A stretch of DNA of 64,000 nucleotides from the NCBI GenBank assembly GCA_940671915.1, contig CALNVZ010000218.1:602559-666558 (forward strand). The letters are read 5' to 3'. Positions within the stretch are counted from its first letter, which is position 1. Every line of letters begins with the position of its first letter. This DNA comes from Paracentrotus lividus. Taxonomy: Eukaryota; Echinodermata; Echinoidea; Camarodonta; Echinidae. The translations under genes were made by a program, and so were the position numbers. Shown piece after piece: positions 44,483 to 56,366 of this stretch. Below the pieces are notes generated by a model. It saw only the letters and a program-made list of their open reading frames with translations, was not told the origin of the DNA and did no database searches.

Positions 44483-44512
44483 GAAAAAAAAAAAAAAAAA
44501 GAAAGAAAAAGT
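44483..44512. repeat. A-rich low-complexity tract
   Basis: A-runs broken by G; the Lys-rich ORF across it is an artefact. Confidence 0.85.
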
Positions 44513-45188
44513 AACAGTTCCAGATTTCGTGAAATTGAAAGAACTGTATGTATTATCGAGCTTTTCACGAGAGATTAAAGGCATGAAGGAAAGCCTAAAA
44601 TTTCTTTATTTCGTCATGCGATAAAGAAACTGCATCTTTGTGTTTGAGCCTAATCTTTGCTCAATCGCCATTAGACTATAAGCTTGGGGTTTAATATCGC
44701 GACTCGATCTTCAAGTTAGATCCAGACGTATTAAATCTTCATCATTCGCCCTTAAAAGAAAAGCATAAAACTAAGCTTTCAACTTATCTTTCCGTAAATG
44801 GATTATTTAAAAGGCGCTGCCTTCAGCCCAAACTATTTTTCTCTGTCGCTCGGAGATGCAAATGAATCGCTTCACGAGCTTAAATAGGTGTTAGTTTAAG
44901 CCCAGCGTTAATCGTTATCTCCGAGATTCTTCGCCAAGGGTGATACTGCAATACGTAATACAAGGACAGGTTATCTCCAGACGACACGGGCTTGAAGTGA
45001 ACTAGATTTAGACCGAATTGAATCTCAAAATCTCGCGTTTCATGATCAGACTTATTTTATAGTCTTAGGACGGCGCCATAAACACAATTGTCAATTTATA
45101 TAAGGATGCCACCGTCCAAATAATATCGCATTTCGTAATACCTAGAATATAACCCGCATATTTATTTCATGCTCGTCTGGCATGTATG
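44513..45188. other. Unique, microsatellite-free block; possible regulatory DNA
   Basis: Unlike its surroundings, this block has balanced composition and an octamer ATGCAAAT (44856-44863). No ORF or repeat structure was found. Conserved non-coding DNA is possible, but only comparison with another species could show it. Confidence 0.25.
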
Positions 45189-45224
45189 TCTCTCTGTGTG
45201 TCTCTTTGTCTCTCTCTCTCTATC

Positions 45225-45265
<41 letters not shown>

Positions 45266-45279
45266 TCTCTCTCTCTCCC
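45189..45279. repeat. (CT)n microsatellite
   Basis: Pyrimidine tract; overlapping Ser/Leu ORFs are artefacts. Confidence 0.95.
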
Positions 45280-45652
45280 TTATCAGTATGTCTCTTTCTG
45301 TATGTATGTTAGTCTTTTTCGATTCAAATTTCGTTTATTTATATCATGTCTGCGTATGCCCCTCTCTTGTATTGTATTATGTTCTCTTTTGGCTTTGATT
45401 TTGACTTCGTAATTTCATCCCAAGTTGATTCACCAGCTCTCATGGTCATTAAATTAGCCAAACACAGATACATCGATCACGAAAATCCATTATTGAGTGC
45501 AAATTAACTGGTCTATCGATCTTTAGCATCAATAAATATTATCCTTTCAGTTTTTACAGCAATTATATTGATCATGTTGAATGTCACCTTCCTTGTTATG
45601 GACACGATAAGTTATTATTTACATCGATCAGATGAAAGAAAATTGTGTTATA

Positions 45653-45653
<1 letters not shown>

Positions 45654-45707
<54 letters not shown>
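45654..45707. repeat. Poly(A) run of 54
   Basis: Uninterrupted A-run of the same length as that at 2950-3003. No upstream retroposon body or flanking duplication was seen. Confidence 0.95.
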
Positions 45708-45708
<1 letters not shown>

Positions 45709-46962
45709 AGCTAAAGGTACAGTTTCCATAACATAAACTTCGTCATGTTGAACATAACACAATGCCATGATATGATCCATGATTGAACATTTTATCTTAA
45801 TATACCCAGTCACCTTCATCCAAGTTAACGTTTGATCAAAATTTTGAGCTTAATGCCAGATTGTGTCCACGACACGTTGAAATATCAAACTAATTTTCAT
45901 TGTTTCCATGGTAACAAAGACATAAATCACTCTCACCTGTTCCCTTGGTTATTCTCAATATTCCTCCATTATTCCTCTTTCTTTTTCTATGACAACGGCC
46001 AAATTGTTCTTTCTTTCTTTAGATTCTAAGCCTGAGGGCACATATCTATCATATGGGTGAAAAAAATCATCCCGACTCCTTGAAGGATTATAGTCACTTA
46101 TAGGAGTGAAATTAGCAAGATATTTTGATGTATGACCGCCATTAGCTAGTCATTGGTTTGTGCAGGTGATAGTATAGTGGATGGAGAGATGTAGTAGGGA
46201 AACTAATGAATTATGGATGTCATGATAAATTAGATGGTTTACTTTCCTTCACTTAACCAATCCAAGCCACACCAATGAATGAATTAAGTGAGTACAACGG
46301 AGGGAAATTCTGATTTTCTGCTTCCTACTGATGTGTTATAATCATCCATTCCATATGCATTGTAATGACTAATGTGATTTTCTGTTCTGTGCAGTAGTTG
46401 CAATCATCACATTTACAGTCGGAAGCTGTTGTAAAGGATTAAAGTGCAAGATAACTATTGCAGTCGGTTCAGTTATTGATATTGATTTCATTTTGTTTAT
46501 AAGACTCATTAATACTACCCGTTATGAATAAATTGAGCTTTCTTTATTAATTTTTTGTTGAATTTATCTATGATTTTATAGTTTTATCCAAAAGCAGTTG
46601 ACCCTTTAAGACAAGAATCTATTCTAAATTAGAAAAGACTCTCTCTAAAAAAATATATACATGTATATGATAAAAGCGATAGTATTACAGGCCTGCTAAA
46701 AATATCAACCACTTTTGTTTTCATCGATATCATTGAACTGTAAAGTGCGATAGTTATTGAGAGTATTCTCTTTTCTTTTCTTTTTTCTCTCTATACTACT
46801 GGATTGTGATATAATATTAAAAATCCCGATCATATTCTGTAATATTGAATTGAGCCTCGGGAGAAAGAAGAAGGACATGTCGCCAATTATTGAAATAAGG
46901 GTGGTATGTAGAAAAAGAAGGATACAAAAGGTAGCTATTAGAGAGAATGAAAAACAGATAAA
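45708..46962. other. Unique AT-rich sequence
   Basis: Acceptor-like sequences end near 46021 and 46394, but the frames after them stop early or lack donors. No exon supported. Confidence 0.45.
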
Positions 46963-47093
46963 GAACGAGAGAGAGAGAGAGAGAGAGACAAAAGCAAATA
47001 GGGAAGAGAGACAGGCAGACAGAGAGACTGAGAGGAAGAGGGAGAGGGTAGAAATTGAGAATGAGAGTGAGAGTGAAACAGAGAGAACACGAA
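46963..47093. repeat. (GA)n imperfect purine tract
   Basis: AG-rich, with pure (GA)n at 46967-46988. The 139- and 154-codon ORFs on the two strands derive largely from this tract. Confidence 0.9.
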
Positions 47094-47475
47094 GTTTTGG
47101 GAGGGGGTACAAAACAAATATTTCAAAATCGCAATTATTCCTTAAAACTATAATTGGAAGCATTAACACCGGTTAAGTACCATTTTTGCACTCCCAACAC
47201 CACATAGTGTATTGAGTTGTTTCATATCTTATGTAGATGTCGTTAGCATACACCCCTAATGGTACCACGTGACATCATTGGTGTATGTACACGCTCAGAT
47301 GCTATAAGGTCAAGGTTGCTTCGCGACCTTCATTGCGTAGGGTTAGTACACTCTCTATCAACATTAGCATGGCAAGCTGTGAACGTGTGTGAGGTGAGTG
47401 TTAGAGGAATAGCTTGTCGTGTACTTCAGAACTCATTCATTTGAAGAAATAAACGATGGTCACGTCGACTGACCT
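47094..47475. other. Unique sequence
   Basis: Contains an E-box CACGTG (47266-47271) and an imperfect AAGGTC...GACCTT inverted pair (47308-47332). No gene supported. Confidence 0.4.
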
Positions 47476-47608
47476 GTACCCTGTAACACAGAATAGATAC
47501 GATCCATATTACGATTGATTGTAACTGTTAGTACACGGTTTACCATAGACTTACGATAGAAATCAATCGTATGGTATGGTCGATCGTAGCTTGAGTGTTA
47601 CAGGGCAC
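47476..47608 (-). mobile_element. Family A MITE, copy 7 (133 bp), reverse orientation
   Basis: Ends GTACCCTGTAACACAGAATA and GTGTTACAGGGCAC; the core reads TTTACCATAGACTTACGAT, the complement of the + strand copies. Confidence 0.9.
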
Positions 47609-48607
47609 TGTTCTCCAGCAAGGGCCTTGATGGAGAAAGACCGATGATGGGAGTGATTTATTCGAAGGGACAGATGAGTAATGATTGTAGGAATCCCTGC
47701 TGAGATGATTTATTAGAAACACTTTCCTGTTACTCCTTCTCACCTATACAGCAGCATTGTTATAGATGACATAAACCTTCACTGTTGCCATGGCAATGAT
47801 GTTTAACGAAGGTACTCTTGATATCAGACAACTTTCTATCTTTTTTTCACATTTGATTTCATGATGTGGATTTAGCGCCTGATACGTCTCAAATTTTATT
47901 ATTATTTTTGAGCGTCAATATATCATAATCATCATATCATACTTTTAGAATATACTTTTTAGAATATATTCTATATGCGAGAAAAAAAAAACCCACTCTA
48001 ATGACACGAAATGCTTATAATAAAGATTGTTTTTAAAGCTATACAATATCAATTATGCAGGGCGATCTGATAATCTCCATTCATTATATTTTGCAATTGC
48101 AGCTCAAATGTTACGTATAGCTCAAACATCCATGAACATTTTTAGAAGATCAGAATTCAGCGAGACTCTTACGTCGTATGCTAGAATATTTGACCTTAAT
48201 AACATAATTGTTTATATTATATCACGTATAGCATTAACACACATCTGTCTTTTCTGTCATTTATTAAGTATGTAACTAGGTCACGTTTTACTGGAGCTCA
48301 AAACTAAATCAATCTGATCTCGATCCTGACTTCAAAGACTTTTCCGACGAAGACTACAAAGACTCTTCTATATCCATAGTTTTACAGTCCACGATAAAAA
48401 GGTTCATACAAGTGTAGGCATAGTGATGATTGTGTCATAATATAAAGGGCGATTTCTCCAACGACTCTTGAGATGTTAAGTTTTGTTGTTTTGTTAGCAA
48501 AATCTCGACTTTTCATTTTAGAGTGATATTTAGACAGCTCATGGATTCCCTGCAACACACGTTCAAAACTTTTTATCAACGTCTTGATATCTTTTCCAGC
48601 AGAAATC
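47609..48607. other. Unique AT-rich sequence
   Basis: Nothing recognised. Confidence 0.45.
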
Positions 48608-48638
48608 GATATACCTGACTTCCGACTTCAGGTATATC
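48608..48638. repeat. Small hairpin
   Basis: GATATACCTGA, 9-nt spacer, TCAGGTATATC: an 11-bp perfect stem. Confidence 0.85.
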
Positions 48639-48768
48639 ATTTTACCACAAGCATTTGGTCTATCACTTGTATTTTGTCAAAAATAAACGTATAAAATGAT
48701 TAAAGGGCACCGGTGTGTATAGGCATTCACTATACCATCTCAGGTATTTTAATACCAAACCCTGCCCA

Positions 48769-48893
48769 ATAGCCGAGTCACACCTATGAAAGCGACTCCA
48801 AACCGAACACTAGCTTGCCATTCATGGTAATGTAATATTTTGCTCGGTTTGGTGTCGGTTCGGGGTCGGATACATTGTTGTGACTCGGCCATA
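48769..48893 (+). mobile_element. Family D MITE, copy 1 (about 125 bp)
   Basis: Ends ATAGCCGAGTCACACC and TGTGACTCGGCCAT. Arms also share GACTCCAAACCGA and TCGGTTTGG(T)GTC. The middle holds GCTTGCCATTCATGGTAATG. The copy at 63634 carries the same sequence in reverse. Confidence 0.85.
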
Positions 48894-49439
48894 ATGCTTT
48901 AGACCATGTCACACTCGCACTTTTGAAAGCTTTCAGATCAGAATGTTGCATTGCTCAGTGGTCAATACCGTGTTGCTTTGTGAGACACTCTGTGAGTGTG
49001 TCTGACGCATAGCTTCCAATTGACCCCTTTCCACTGACCTGGCCGTTCGCCGTACCTCCTGGCGGTCGTGTCTGTCAGCGTGCGGTCTAGTGGAGTCTTT
49101 ATCAATGCTTACTGTAACTGTGATTGCAGAAATGACCAATGTATCAAGAGCCTTTCCTGTGGTTAGTATCTAATCAACCATAGAGATGATTCATTATAAT
49201 AGCTTGATAATATCTCTGCAAATTCAAAATTTGAAAAGGAAACTCGTATTGCCATGATTGTGGAAATGGTGACAACAATATTGTTGTGAACTTTCAAATT
49301 ATTTTCATTATTATTTAGAAGAAAAAATGTTACTTAGACTTCACTTTGGATAATTTGTACATATATACCTCCTATTATATTTCATTATTTTTACTTGAGA
49401 ACCAATGTTATCGAGCTCTTCTGGAAATCAGGCTTTGTT
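48894..49439. other. Unique sequence, GC-richer at 48950-49100
   Basis: A patch at 49020-49090 is GC-rich (CCGTTCGCCGTACCTCCTGG). The 68-codon antisense frame is not recognisable. Confidence 0.4.
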
Positions 49440-49472
49440 TAAAAAAAAAAAAATAATAATAATAATAATAAA
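49440..49472. repeat. A-run / (AAT)n microsatellite
   Basis: A-run followed by AAT repeats. Confidence 0.85.
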
Positions 49473-50250
49473 ACTGCTACACATCTCACAACAGGTTCAT
49501 GCATATAACCTTGTAGATTTTTATTTCAATTATCTATCCACTTGGATAGTGGAGTGGGCTCAATCTCGACCCACACATTTAATTTGCTAGTGTCGTTGTT
49601 TTGTATTCCCAATAATATCATGATGTAGTCCTTGGTCAAAACAGTATCAAAATATACAGAATGCCCAACTAATCAACAACGCTCACGGCTAGTTCTCTTT
49701 CTCTCCCGACTGAGCAATTTGTGTCATTTCTGATGAAATTGTATATCTCCAATTTTGTTGGAAAAACTCCGCGCCATATCGGTTCTCGCTGCTGTAATTT
49801 TAAACGGTTTTATTTTCAGACCAAATGTCCCTAGGTCAGCTGGGAGTTATTTTGTTATTTTTTGTAGGTTACCTCGTTGGGTTGATAGGAAAGTGATAGG
49901 GTTCAGGTTTGTTTGTTGTCCATCTGCTCTTCCCTGCCAATTGTTATCCAATGTATAGACGCAATAAAAACCAATTGACATGATTAGGTTTCCATTGCGA
50001 AACATGTTTTAAAATTGACTATACATCGTATCTTGCGATATCACGTACATGTGGATGGGGAGGAAAGTGATACGTTTAAAGTGTATGTAGATTTTTTTTT
50101 TGAAATAAAATTTTAAATGCAAACGAATAACCTTCAGCCTAGATTCAAAAATCGACTTGATATATCTTTTTACAGTGGTGGTTAGGTGTCAGCATGAGAT
50201 GTTAGTTACGTGCTGTTATTAAACAAACATTGAATACAATATACTTACTA
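49473..50250. other. Unique AT-rich sequence
   Basis: Nothing recognised. Confidence 0.45.
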
Positions 50251-50330
50251 TACAGGGTGACCCAGAAAAAAGGAAACCCAAGTTTGATCATCAATAATTT
50301 AAAAAATATTACCATGGTGATTATAAAATT
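50251..50330 (+). repeat. Transposon-end-like sequence, TACAGGGTG type
   Basis: TACAGGGTGACCCAGAAAAAAGG... (from 50251) followed by GGAAACCCAAGTTTGATCAT resembles the blocks starting at 51079 and 52010. A TA followed by CAGGGTG with a short A-run fits a Tc1/IS630-type end, but the matching opposite end was not securely found. Confidence 0.45.
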
Positions 50331-50642
50331 TATACAAAGTGATGTTTATTGGCTATCACACATCATGTCTTGACAATTGTTATTCGGGTTTCAAGTCATC
50401 ATAAAATAATTATCTTCTATGTGAAATACAAGCATTGTACACTTAACACATACACAACAAAACACGCATCATTAATTGGCATGTATATTAACACTATCTC
50501 AGCCAAAGGACTGATATTAAAAGATGATTAATTAGACCATACATTAGTGGTGTCACTTTATCAGCGAGGTGATGTCATTTTGAAAAGGCCCGTTATAGTG
50601 ACTAAAAAGTGTATCGTTGTCAATTTTTACTAACCACGAGTC

Positions 50643-51526
50643 TTACCATCACGAGAACTAACAAAGAAAATCAATACTACAATTAAACAACGAAAAACAC
50701 GACAGTCAAACGACTATTAACACTTTTTTCTTTTAATTCTGACTCTAGCGCTTTCTTTGTCGATCAGAAATTGGTCTAATTAAGTAATGTCACGAAACCC
50801 GCGGGGTGTTTCCCCTATTCAATCTGAAATGAAATATTCGATATTCATTAAAGTTTTGTTGTTTAGATTTAAAGTGGGCTCTATCGTAATATTGTAGTTT
50901 ATTAACGCTATTTAAATGGTCTATTAATGGTCATAATATAGGGTCATTAATGTAGAAGTTTGTTATTATTAAAACATGAAAAATAAATCGTTTTCATTAT
51001 TTTTACAGTATTTTTTACTTCAACAAAATATAATGTATGCAATTTTGATTTTTAAAATTGGGTTAAAATAGTTACTTTTACAGGGTGTTTCGAAAAAAGG
51101 AAACCCAACTTTGATCAACAATAATTTCAAAAATATCCAATGGTGATTATGAGTATTTATATCACTGTAAAGTGCAACGATTGCTATTCTAATGATACCT
51201 CGCTCATCTCACCAATGTCACGCATCACTAAACCCACATTTGTTTGATAAGGTCTTGAAAATTGTGCGTGGTTCAACTTTCATTCACCTTGAGATGGTTT
51301 GTGTGAAAAATAGTGCCTGGAAAGGAAACCCAACTTTGATCATCAATAACTACAAGAATATTTCAGTGGTGATTAAGAATTAATACACTGAAAAGTACAG
51401 ACTCATTACCATTTCTAATGATACCTCTCTCAGGCTCATCAATATCAGCATCTCTGAACCCCATGTTTTGAAATTGTCTCGCAAAATTGTGATAGGTTTA
51501 TCTTTCAATGCTCCTTGAGATGAGGG
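50643..51526 (+). repeat. First copy of about 890-bp duplication before the N gap
   Basis: Matches 51557-52456 along its whole length with scattered one- or two-base insertions and deletions, often at homopolymers, and few substitutions. It contains a tandem dimer of a 225-bp unit: GGAAACCCAACTTTGATCA at 51099 and 51324, each followed by AATATT...GTGGTGATTA and TAATGATACCTC. Confidence 0.9.
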
Positions 51527-51531
51527 TGATG

Positions 51532-51556
51532 NNNNNNNNNNNNNNNNNNNNNNNNN
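51532..51556. other. Assembly gap, 25 N
   Basis: A run of exactly 25 N. The sequence right after the gap restarts at a point already present about 900 bp earlier. Confidence 1.
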
Positions 51557-52456
51557 TTACCCACCGAACACTAACCAAAGAAAACAAGTAATACAATTCC
51601 ACAACTACGAAAAAAACACGTCAGTTCAACACGTCACTATTAACACTTTTTTCTTTTAATTCTGACTCTAGCGCTTTCTTTGTCGATCAGAAATTGGTCT
51701 AATTAAGTAATGTCACGAAACCCGCGGGGTTGTTTCCTCCTATTCTCATCTGAAATGAAATATGTCATATTCATTTAAAGTTTTGTTTGTTTAGATTTAA
51801 AGTGGGCTCTATCGTATATATTGTAGTTTTTACATTATAACGGCTATCTATTAATGGTCTAAATAATATAGGGTCATTAATGTAGAAATTGTTATTATAA
51901 AACATGAAAAAAAATCGTTTTCATTATTTTTACAGTATTTTTTACTTCAACAAAATATATATAAGTATGCAATTTTGATTTTTAAAATGAGGTTGGGTTA
52001 AAAATCTTCTACAGGGTGTTTCCGAAAAAAGGAAACCCAACTTTGATCAACAATAATTTCAAAAATATTCCAATGTGATTATGAGAATTTATATCACTGT
52101 AAAGCGCAACGATGCTATTCTAATGATACCTCGCTCATCTCACCAATGTCACGCATCACTAAACCCCATGTTTTGATGAAGGTCTTGAAAAATGTTGCGG
52201 ATCAACTTTCATGCACCTTGAGATGGTTTGTAGTGAAAAATATGTGCCATGGAAAGGAAACCCAACTTTGATCATCAATAACTTCAAGAATATTTCAGTG
52301 GTGATTAAGAAATTAATATCCACTGAAAAGTACAGACTCATTACCATTCTAATGATACCTCTCTCAGGCTCATCAATATCATGCATCTCTGAACCCCATT
52401 TTTGAAATTGTCTCGCAAATATTGATAGGTTTCTCTTTCATGCTCCTTGAGATGAG
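51557..52456 (+). repeat. Second copy of about 890-bp duplication after the N gap
   Basis: Same content and order as the copy before the gap, including the 225-bp dimer (GGAAACCCAACTTTGATCA at 52031 and 52256). Copy 2 continues into unique sequence after 52456. Which copy is closer to the real genome cannot be told here. Confidence 0.9.
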
Positions 52457-52829
52457 TTCTGCTTCAAAAGATTCCTACTCAAATCTAAGTAAAGCATTCC
52501 AGTGAACTTAAAATAAATGATGTTGATAAAGCAATCGTCACCGTAGCGGTTGGAAATTTTTACTTATTTGTCCTTATAATTCTTCACCATCCCAGCAATT
52601 TCAACATACGTTACTTGGTCACGACAATCCCATGAGAAACCTTCCAGTTCCCATGATAATGTAAGAAGACGACAGTGCATCAACACAATTTTAGCAAGAT
52701 AATTTTCATAACAATGGGGTCAGTGATGCCGTTGACATTGGTGACTGAAAGGAATGATCAACATACAATTGATAGAGTTGCACATTCAGTGATTATAAAC
52801 GTCAACAACTTCCAACTGCATAGACCGTT

Positions 52830-52980
52830 TAAAATGAATTGATGATGAAGTTTGGGTTCCCTTTTTAGGTACATTGCAAGGCAACTCATCTCAATCGAGC
52901 GTGAAAATTGACACCACATTTTGGCAAGACCATTTTTCAAAACAAATGAGGTTCAGGCTGCCTATGCTGAATGTGAGCTG
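52830..52980 (-). repeat. Inverted, diverged copy of the 225-bp unit
   Basis: Read on the minus strand it gives GGGAACCCAAACTTCATCAT, GAGATGAGTTGCC, GGTCTTGCCAAAATGTGG and CTGAACCTCATTTG, in an order comparable to the direct units at 51099-51530 and 52031-52456. The region as a whole thus has direct and inverted copies of one unit. Confidence 0.5.
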
Positions 52981-55548
52981 AGCGGCGGGGAGGGTAACAG
53001 CATTTAAAATGTAGATGCATGTTATTGCACTTCCAGTGATTTATTGTTATAGATATCGATGTAAATGTGTAACATACTTTAATGGAAGAATAATAGGTGT
53101 TTGTCTTCAGGGTAATTTGCTTCATTATACTTAGTAATTCAGTGTTTTCCAAAATAATTAAATTTGAAATAATGAACTTTACGTTGGTTCATAATAATGG
53201 TATTCAAATATGGGAAAAGAGTGAAAATAAAGCAAACATTTATCACAAATAAAAAATCAATCAATCAATTTTCAAATTGTATGAAGCCATAAAGAAGAGC
53301 CAATACTTGCCACTTTAAAGCCCCCACCCCCCACCTCCTCCCTTCGAGGAAAACGTGAAATTGAAAATTAACTATTTAATGCATATGAAAACGAAATGAG
53401 GCCATGTAAACATACGAACTAAATGTAATATCCTTATTTCTTCTTTCCTCTCTTCTTAACAAAAAGAGAAGAAGATTATTAGCCCAATCCAAACAAAGTT
53501 GTCACACGACACGGGAATAATATTACAGCTGTTCCGAAAAAGAAAAAAAAAAAAAAAAAAACCGAAGAGCTTTAAGTGAATTAATAGATGCATTTGAACG
53601 CATTGTAGGATGGGGTACATAATGATGTCATCATATTGAAATAATAATTACAGGTAACGATATAGTGAAATACATTGTCAGTCATAATCTTCCGTTATGC
53701 CAAGATCGTTTAATCTGTTTGGTTTAATACTGATAACATTTGTTTTTCAGAAGTGGTTTGCTATTGTGAATATTCTCCCCTAGTAGATGTAAAACAAATG
53801 CATCCCAGAGTTGCATTTGATTAAAAAAGTATTTATTTATTTTTTTTTTTTTCAAAATGATTGAAAGAATGAAAAAGATTTTACATTGTATACATTAACC
53901 TGCTTGTCGAAATGTGCTGTCACGATCATTTTATTTAAAAAAAAACAAACTAAAGCAGAGAGAGTGATTGTGATTATATCCCTTGGGGATTAAAAATATT
54001 AATATTCTGTTTAAGACTCAAAATCAGGTCAGGGTGACAAAGCCGAATCATTTAAATATCTGAAAACCAATCATTCCTTTCAATTACGATGAGATGATTG
54101 ATGTAGAACAAGTTATTCATGTTTTGTTTTTGGTTTTTTGTATTTTGCTCGTTCTCTTTATGCCATTCCGTGAACAGGTTTTGGGGGCATTGTATAAATC
54201 GGCTTCTTAAATTTGCCGGACGTATGTAAGCCACCCTCACCCTCTTATCTCGCGCCTCACGAGAAAGAGCAAAAACCGCTGTGGGATGTTGGTCGTGGAA
54301 TTATGACAAGTAAATGTTTTTGGCCTAATAATTGACCCGGTTGACACAAGCCCCCTTTTCCCACTTCCATTAACATTCTGATGCCATCATATCAGGGGAA
54401 ATCAGGGATGATATCATTCTGTCAGCTTAATTTAGGATGGAAGTATATTCTTTCCTCTGCCGCTCATAATTAAATGATATTCTCCTTCCGCTTCATGAAT
54501 ATTATAATGCCTCATATGGTTTGATTATTTTTATTTTCTCCGTATCTCAGTTTCTTTATCTCTCCTCCTCTCTACATATCTCATTCTATTTGTGGTTTTA
54601 TGTTTTTATATATTTTATTATTTTTCTTTTAACTTTGTTACTCTACCTGAATATCTGTAGATTTTTAACATATTTCTTTCTTTTCCATCTTCTCTCTCCC
54701 TTCTTTATATTTCTCTTCCTTTTATTTCTCTCTCTCTGTCTCTTTGTTTCTGCCTTGCTCAATCATGTGGTCAGAATTTATCCAGCTCTCAAGATATCTA
54801 TATAGATCTACATCTCTTTCCCTGTCCATCCATTCCTTCTCTCTTTCTTTTTCTCTCATCCTGTTTTTTTTTTTCTTCTTTTAAAAATAATGTTCCAGCA
54901 TCTGCATCAGAAAGTGTAACATCAAATTGTAACCTGCTATTCACTCCCCTGTCATGTCAAAATGATAACAGTGATGCTATCATAACTAGACCCACGAAAT
55001 CCCAATGCGGAAATAAGAAGTCGTTATCACTCATAATCATGATCGCAAACATCCATTCAACGCCGTCACCTATATAGGTGTAGTGATATAGGCTTCCTCT
55101 AATGTATGGACGCAAGTAATGGAAAGAGAGTTGGATTTATTGGGGAGAGAGACACACACACCAGTGGTATATCAAGGAGGGGAGAATGGGTAAAGGGGGA
55201 GCCAAAATTTCCTTTAAAAAAAACTATAGAGAACGTCCCCTCCTCCCCGCCTGCATCCGCCACTTCAAGAAATTGAGTAATGTAGAAAGAGACATAATTA
55301 TATACATGTAAAAAGTATGACAGTGAGAAAGACAAAGATAGAGGGATAGATATAAAGAGAGAGAAGAGGTGCAAGAAAGAGAGAAAGAGAAATGAGAGAA
55401 GTTAAGAACCTTGAAAAGAACTTGTCTCGACCAAAACTGTATTGTGCTAGTTTCACATCTACCGTAGATAGCACATCGTGATATTTACAGTATAATATAC
55501 ACTTGGCATAGTGATACTACTAATAAGTTAATGTGGGGATATCTAGAG
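52981..55548. other. Unique sequence with low-complexity patches
   Basis: A-run at 53543-53561, T-run at 53840-53852 and CT-rich sequence at about 54520-54870. No gene or element recognised. Confidence 0.45.
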
Positions 55549-55575
55549 GGTGTGTGTGTGGGGGGGGTGTGTGTG

Positions 55576-55603
<28 letters not shown>
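55549..55603. repeat. (GT)n microsatellite
   Basis: GT repeat with a G-run interruption. Confidence 0.95.
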
Positions 55604-55606
<3 letters not shown>

Positions 55607-55619
55607 CAAATGTATACTA

Positions 55620-55703
55620 TTGTGTGTATTTATATTTTTTATTTGTTTATTTTTTATTTATTTATTTATTTATTTTTATTTTTTTATTTTTTTTTTTTTT
55701 TTA
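55620..55703. repeat. (TTTA)n / T-rich tract
   Basis: TTTA repeats grading into a T-run. Confidence 0.9.
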
Positions 55704-55975
55704 GATAAGCTACATAGTATAAAGTCATTTACATTGCAATTGGTATAATGGACCAAAAAATAAGAATAAAACAAGAACAGCTTTAAGAAATACCATTGAA
55801 CATGATATCACTTCTTCGGAATATGGAGTGAGGATTTTAACCACCAAAAAAGGAATCAGTTGAAAAGAAAGGAGAGGAAGAATACAAAGTCGTGATTACA
55901 AGCTAAGCTATATCTACGTCTCGTCCTCTTGAAAGATTATCTACCCAAAGTCAAGTCATCTCGATGAGGTTCGGG

Positions 55976-56034
55976 CATCACACGGTGGATATAACAGAAT
56001 ATACCACCACGCGGTGAATATAACAGAATATAAC
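55976..56034. repeat. 29-bp tandem duplication
   Basis: CGGTGGATATAACAGAATATA at about 55983 is repeated at 56012 as CGGTGAATATAACAGAATATA, with period 29. Confidence 0.8.
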
Positions 56035-56188
56035 CGAGTATTAATACGTAGAATACCGTCAGTTACCCCCTCGAGAACGATCTTGATTGGAAGAGAGATC
56101 ACCCTTCTTAATCCACACACTAACTCTGTTTACATTGCCTGAACAAACTATTAGGCCATTCCTTGAGAGGTCTGACTTACTCATATCT

Positions 56189-56366
56189 GGCCTGTTCCCA
56201 AAAGAGGATGTTTGCGTCCTATGTTAGCAAGTTTGCGTGATGCTTATATGGTACTGCACACTATCACGGCACTGCTTCAAGAGATAACCATAGCATGGCT
56301 ACACAGTGCAATCTTTCTATAGGAGGCATTTTGAAGATGCAAACCTCCTAATGTGGGAACGGGTCT
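56189..56366. mobile_element. MITE-like foldback, about 178 bp
   Basis: Left GGCCTGTTCCCA followed by GAGGATGTTTGCGTCCT pairs with right AGGAGGCATTTTGAAGATGC, TGCAAACCTCCT and TGGGAACGGGTC. Terminal match is about 12-14 bp, plus inner blocks with indels. Confidence 0.55.

Noticed and set aside
46395..46540. Possible exon 2 after an acceptor-like TTCTGTGCAG
   Set aside because: The phase-1 frame is open for about 50 codons but no donor precedes the stop and no family similarity is apparent.
46705..47176. ORFs of 154 (-) and 139 (+) codons
   Set aside because: Both are largely translations of the GA-rich tract (Arg/Glu or Ser/Leu runs).
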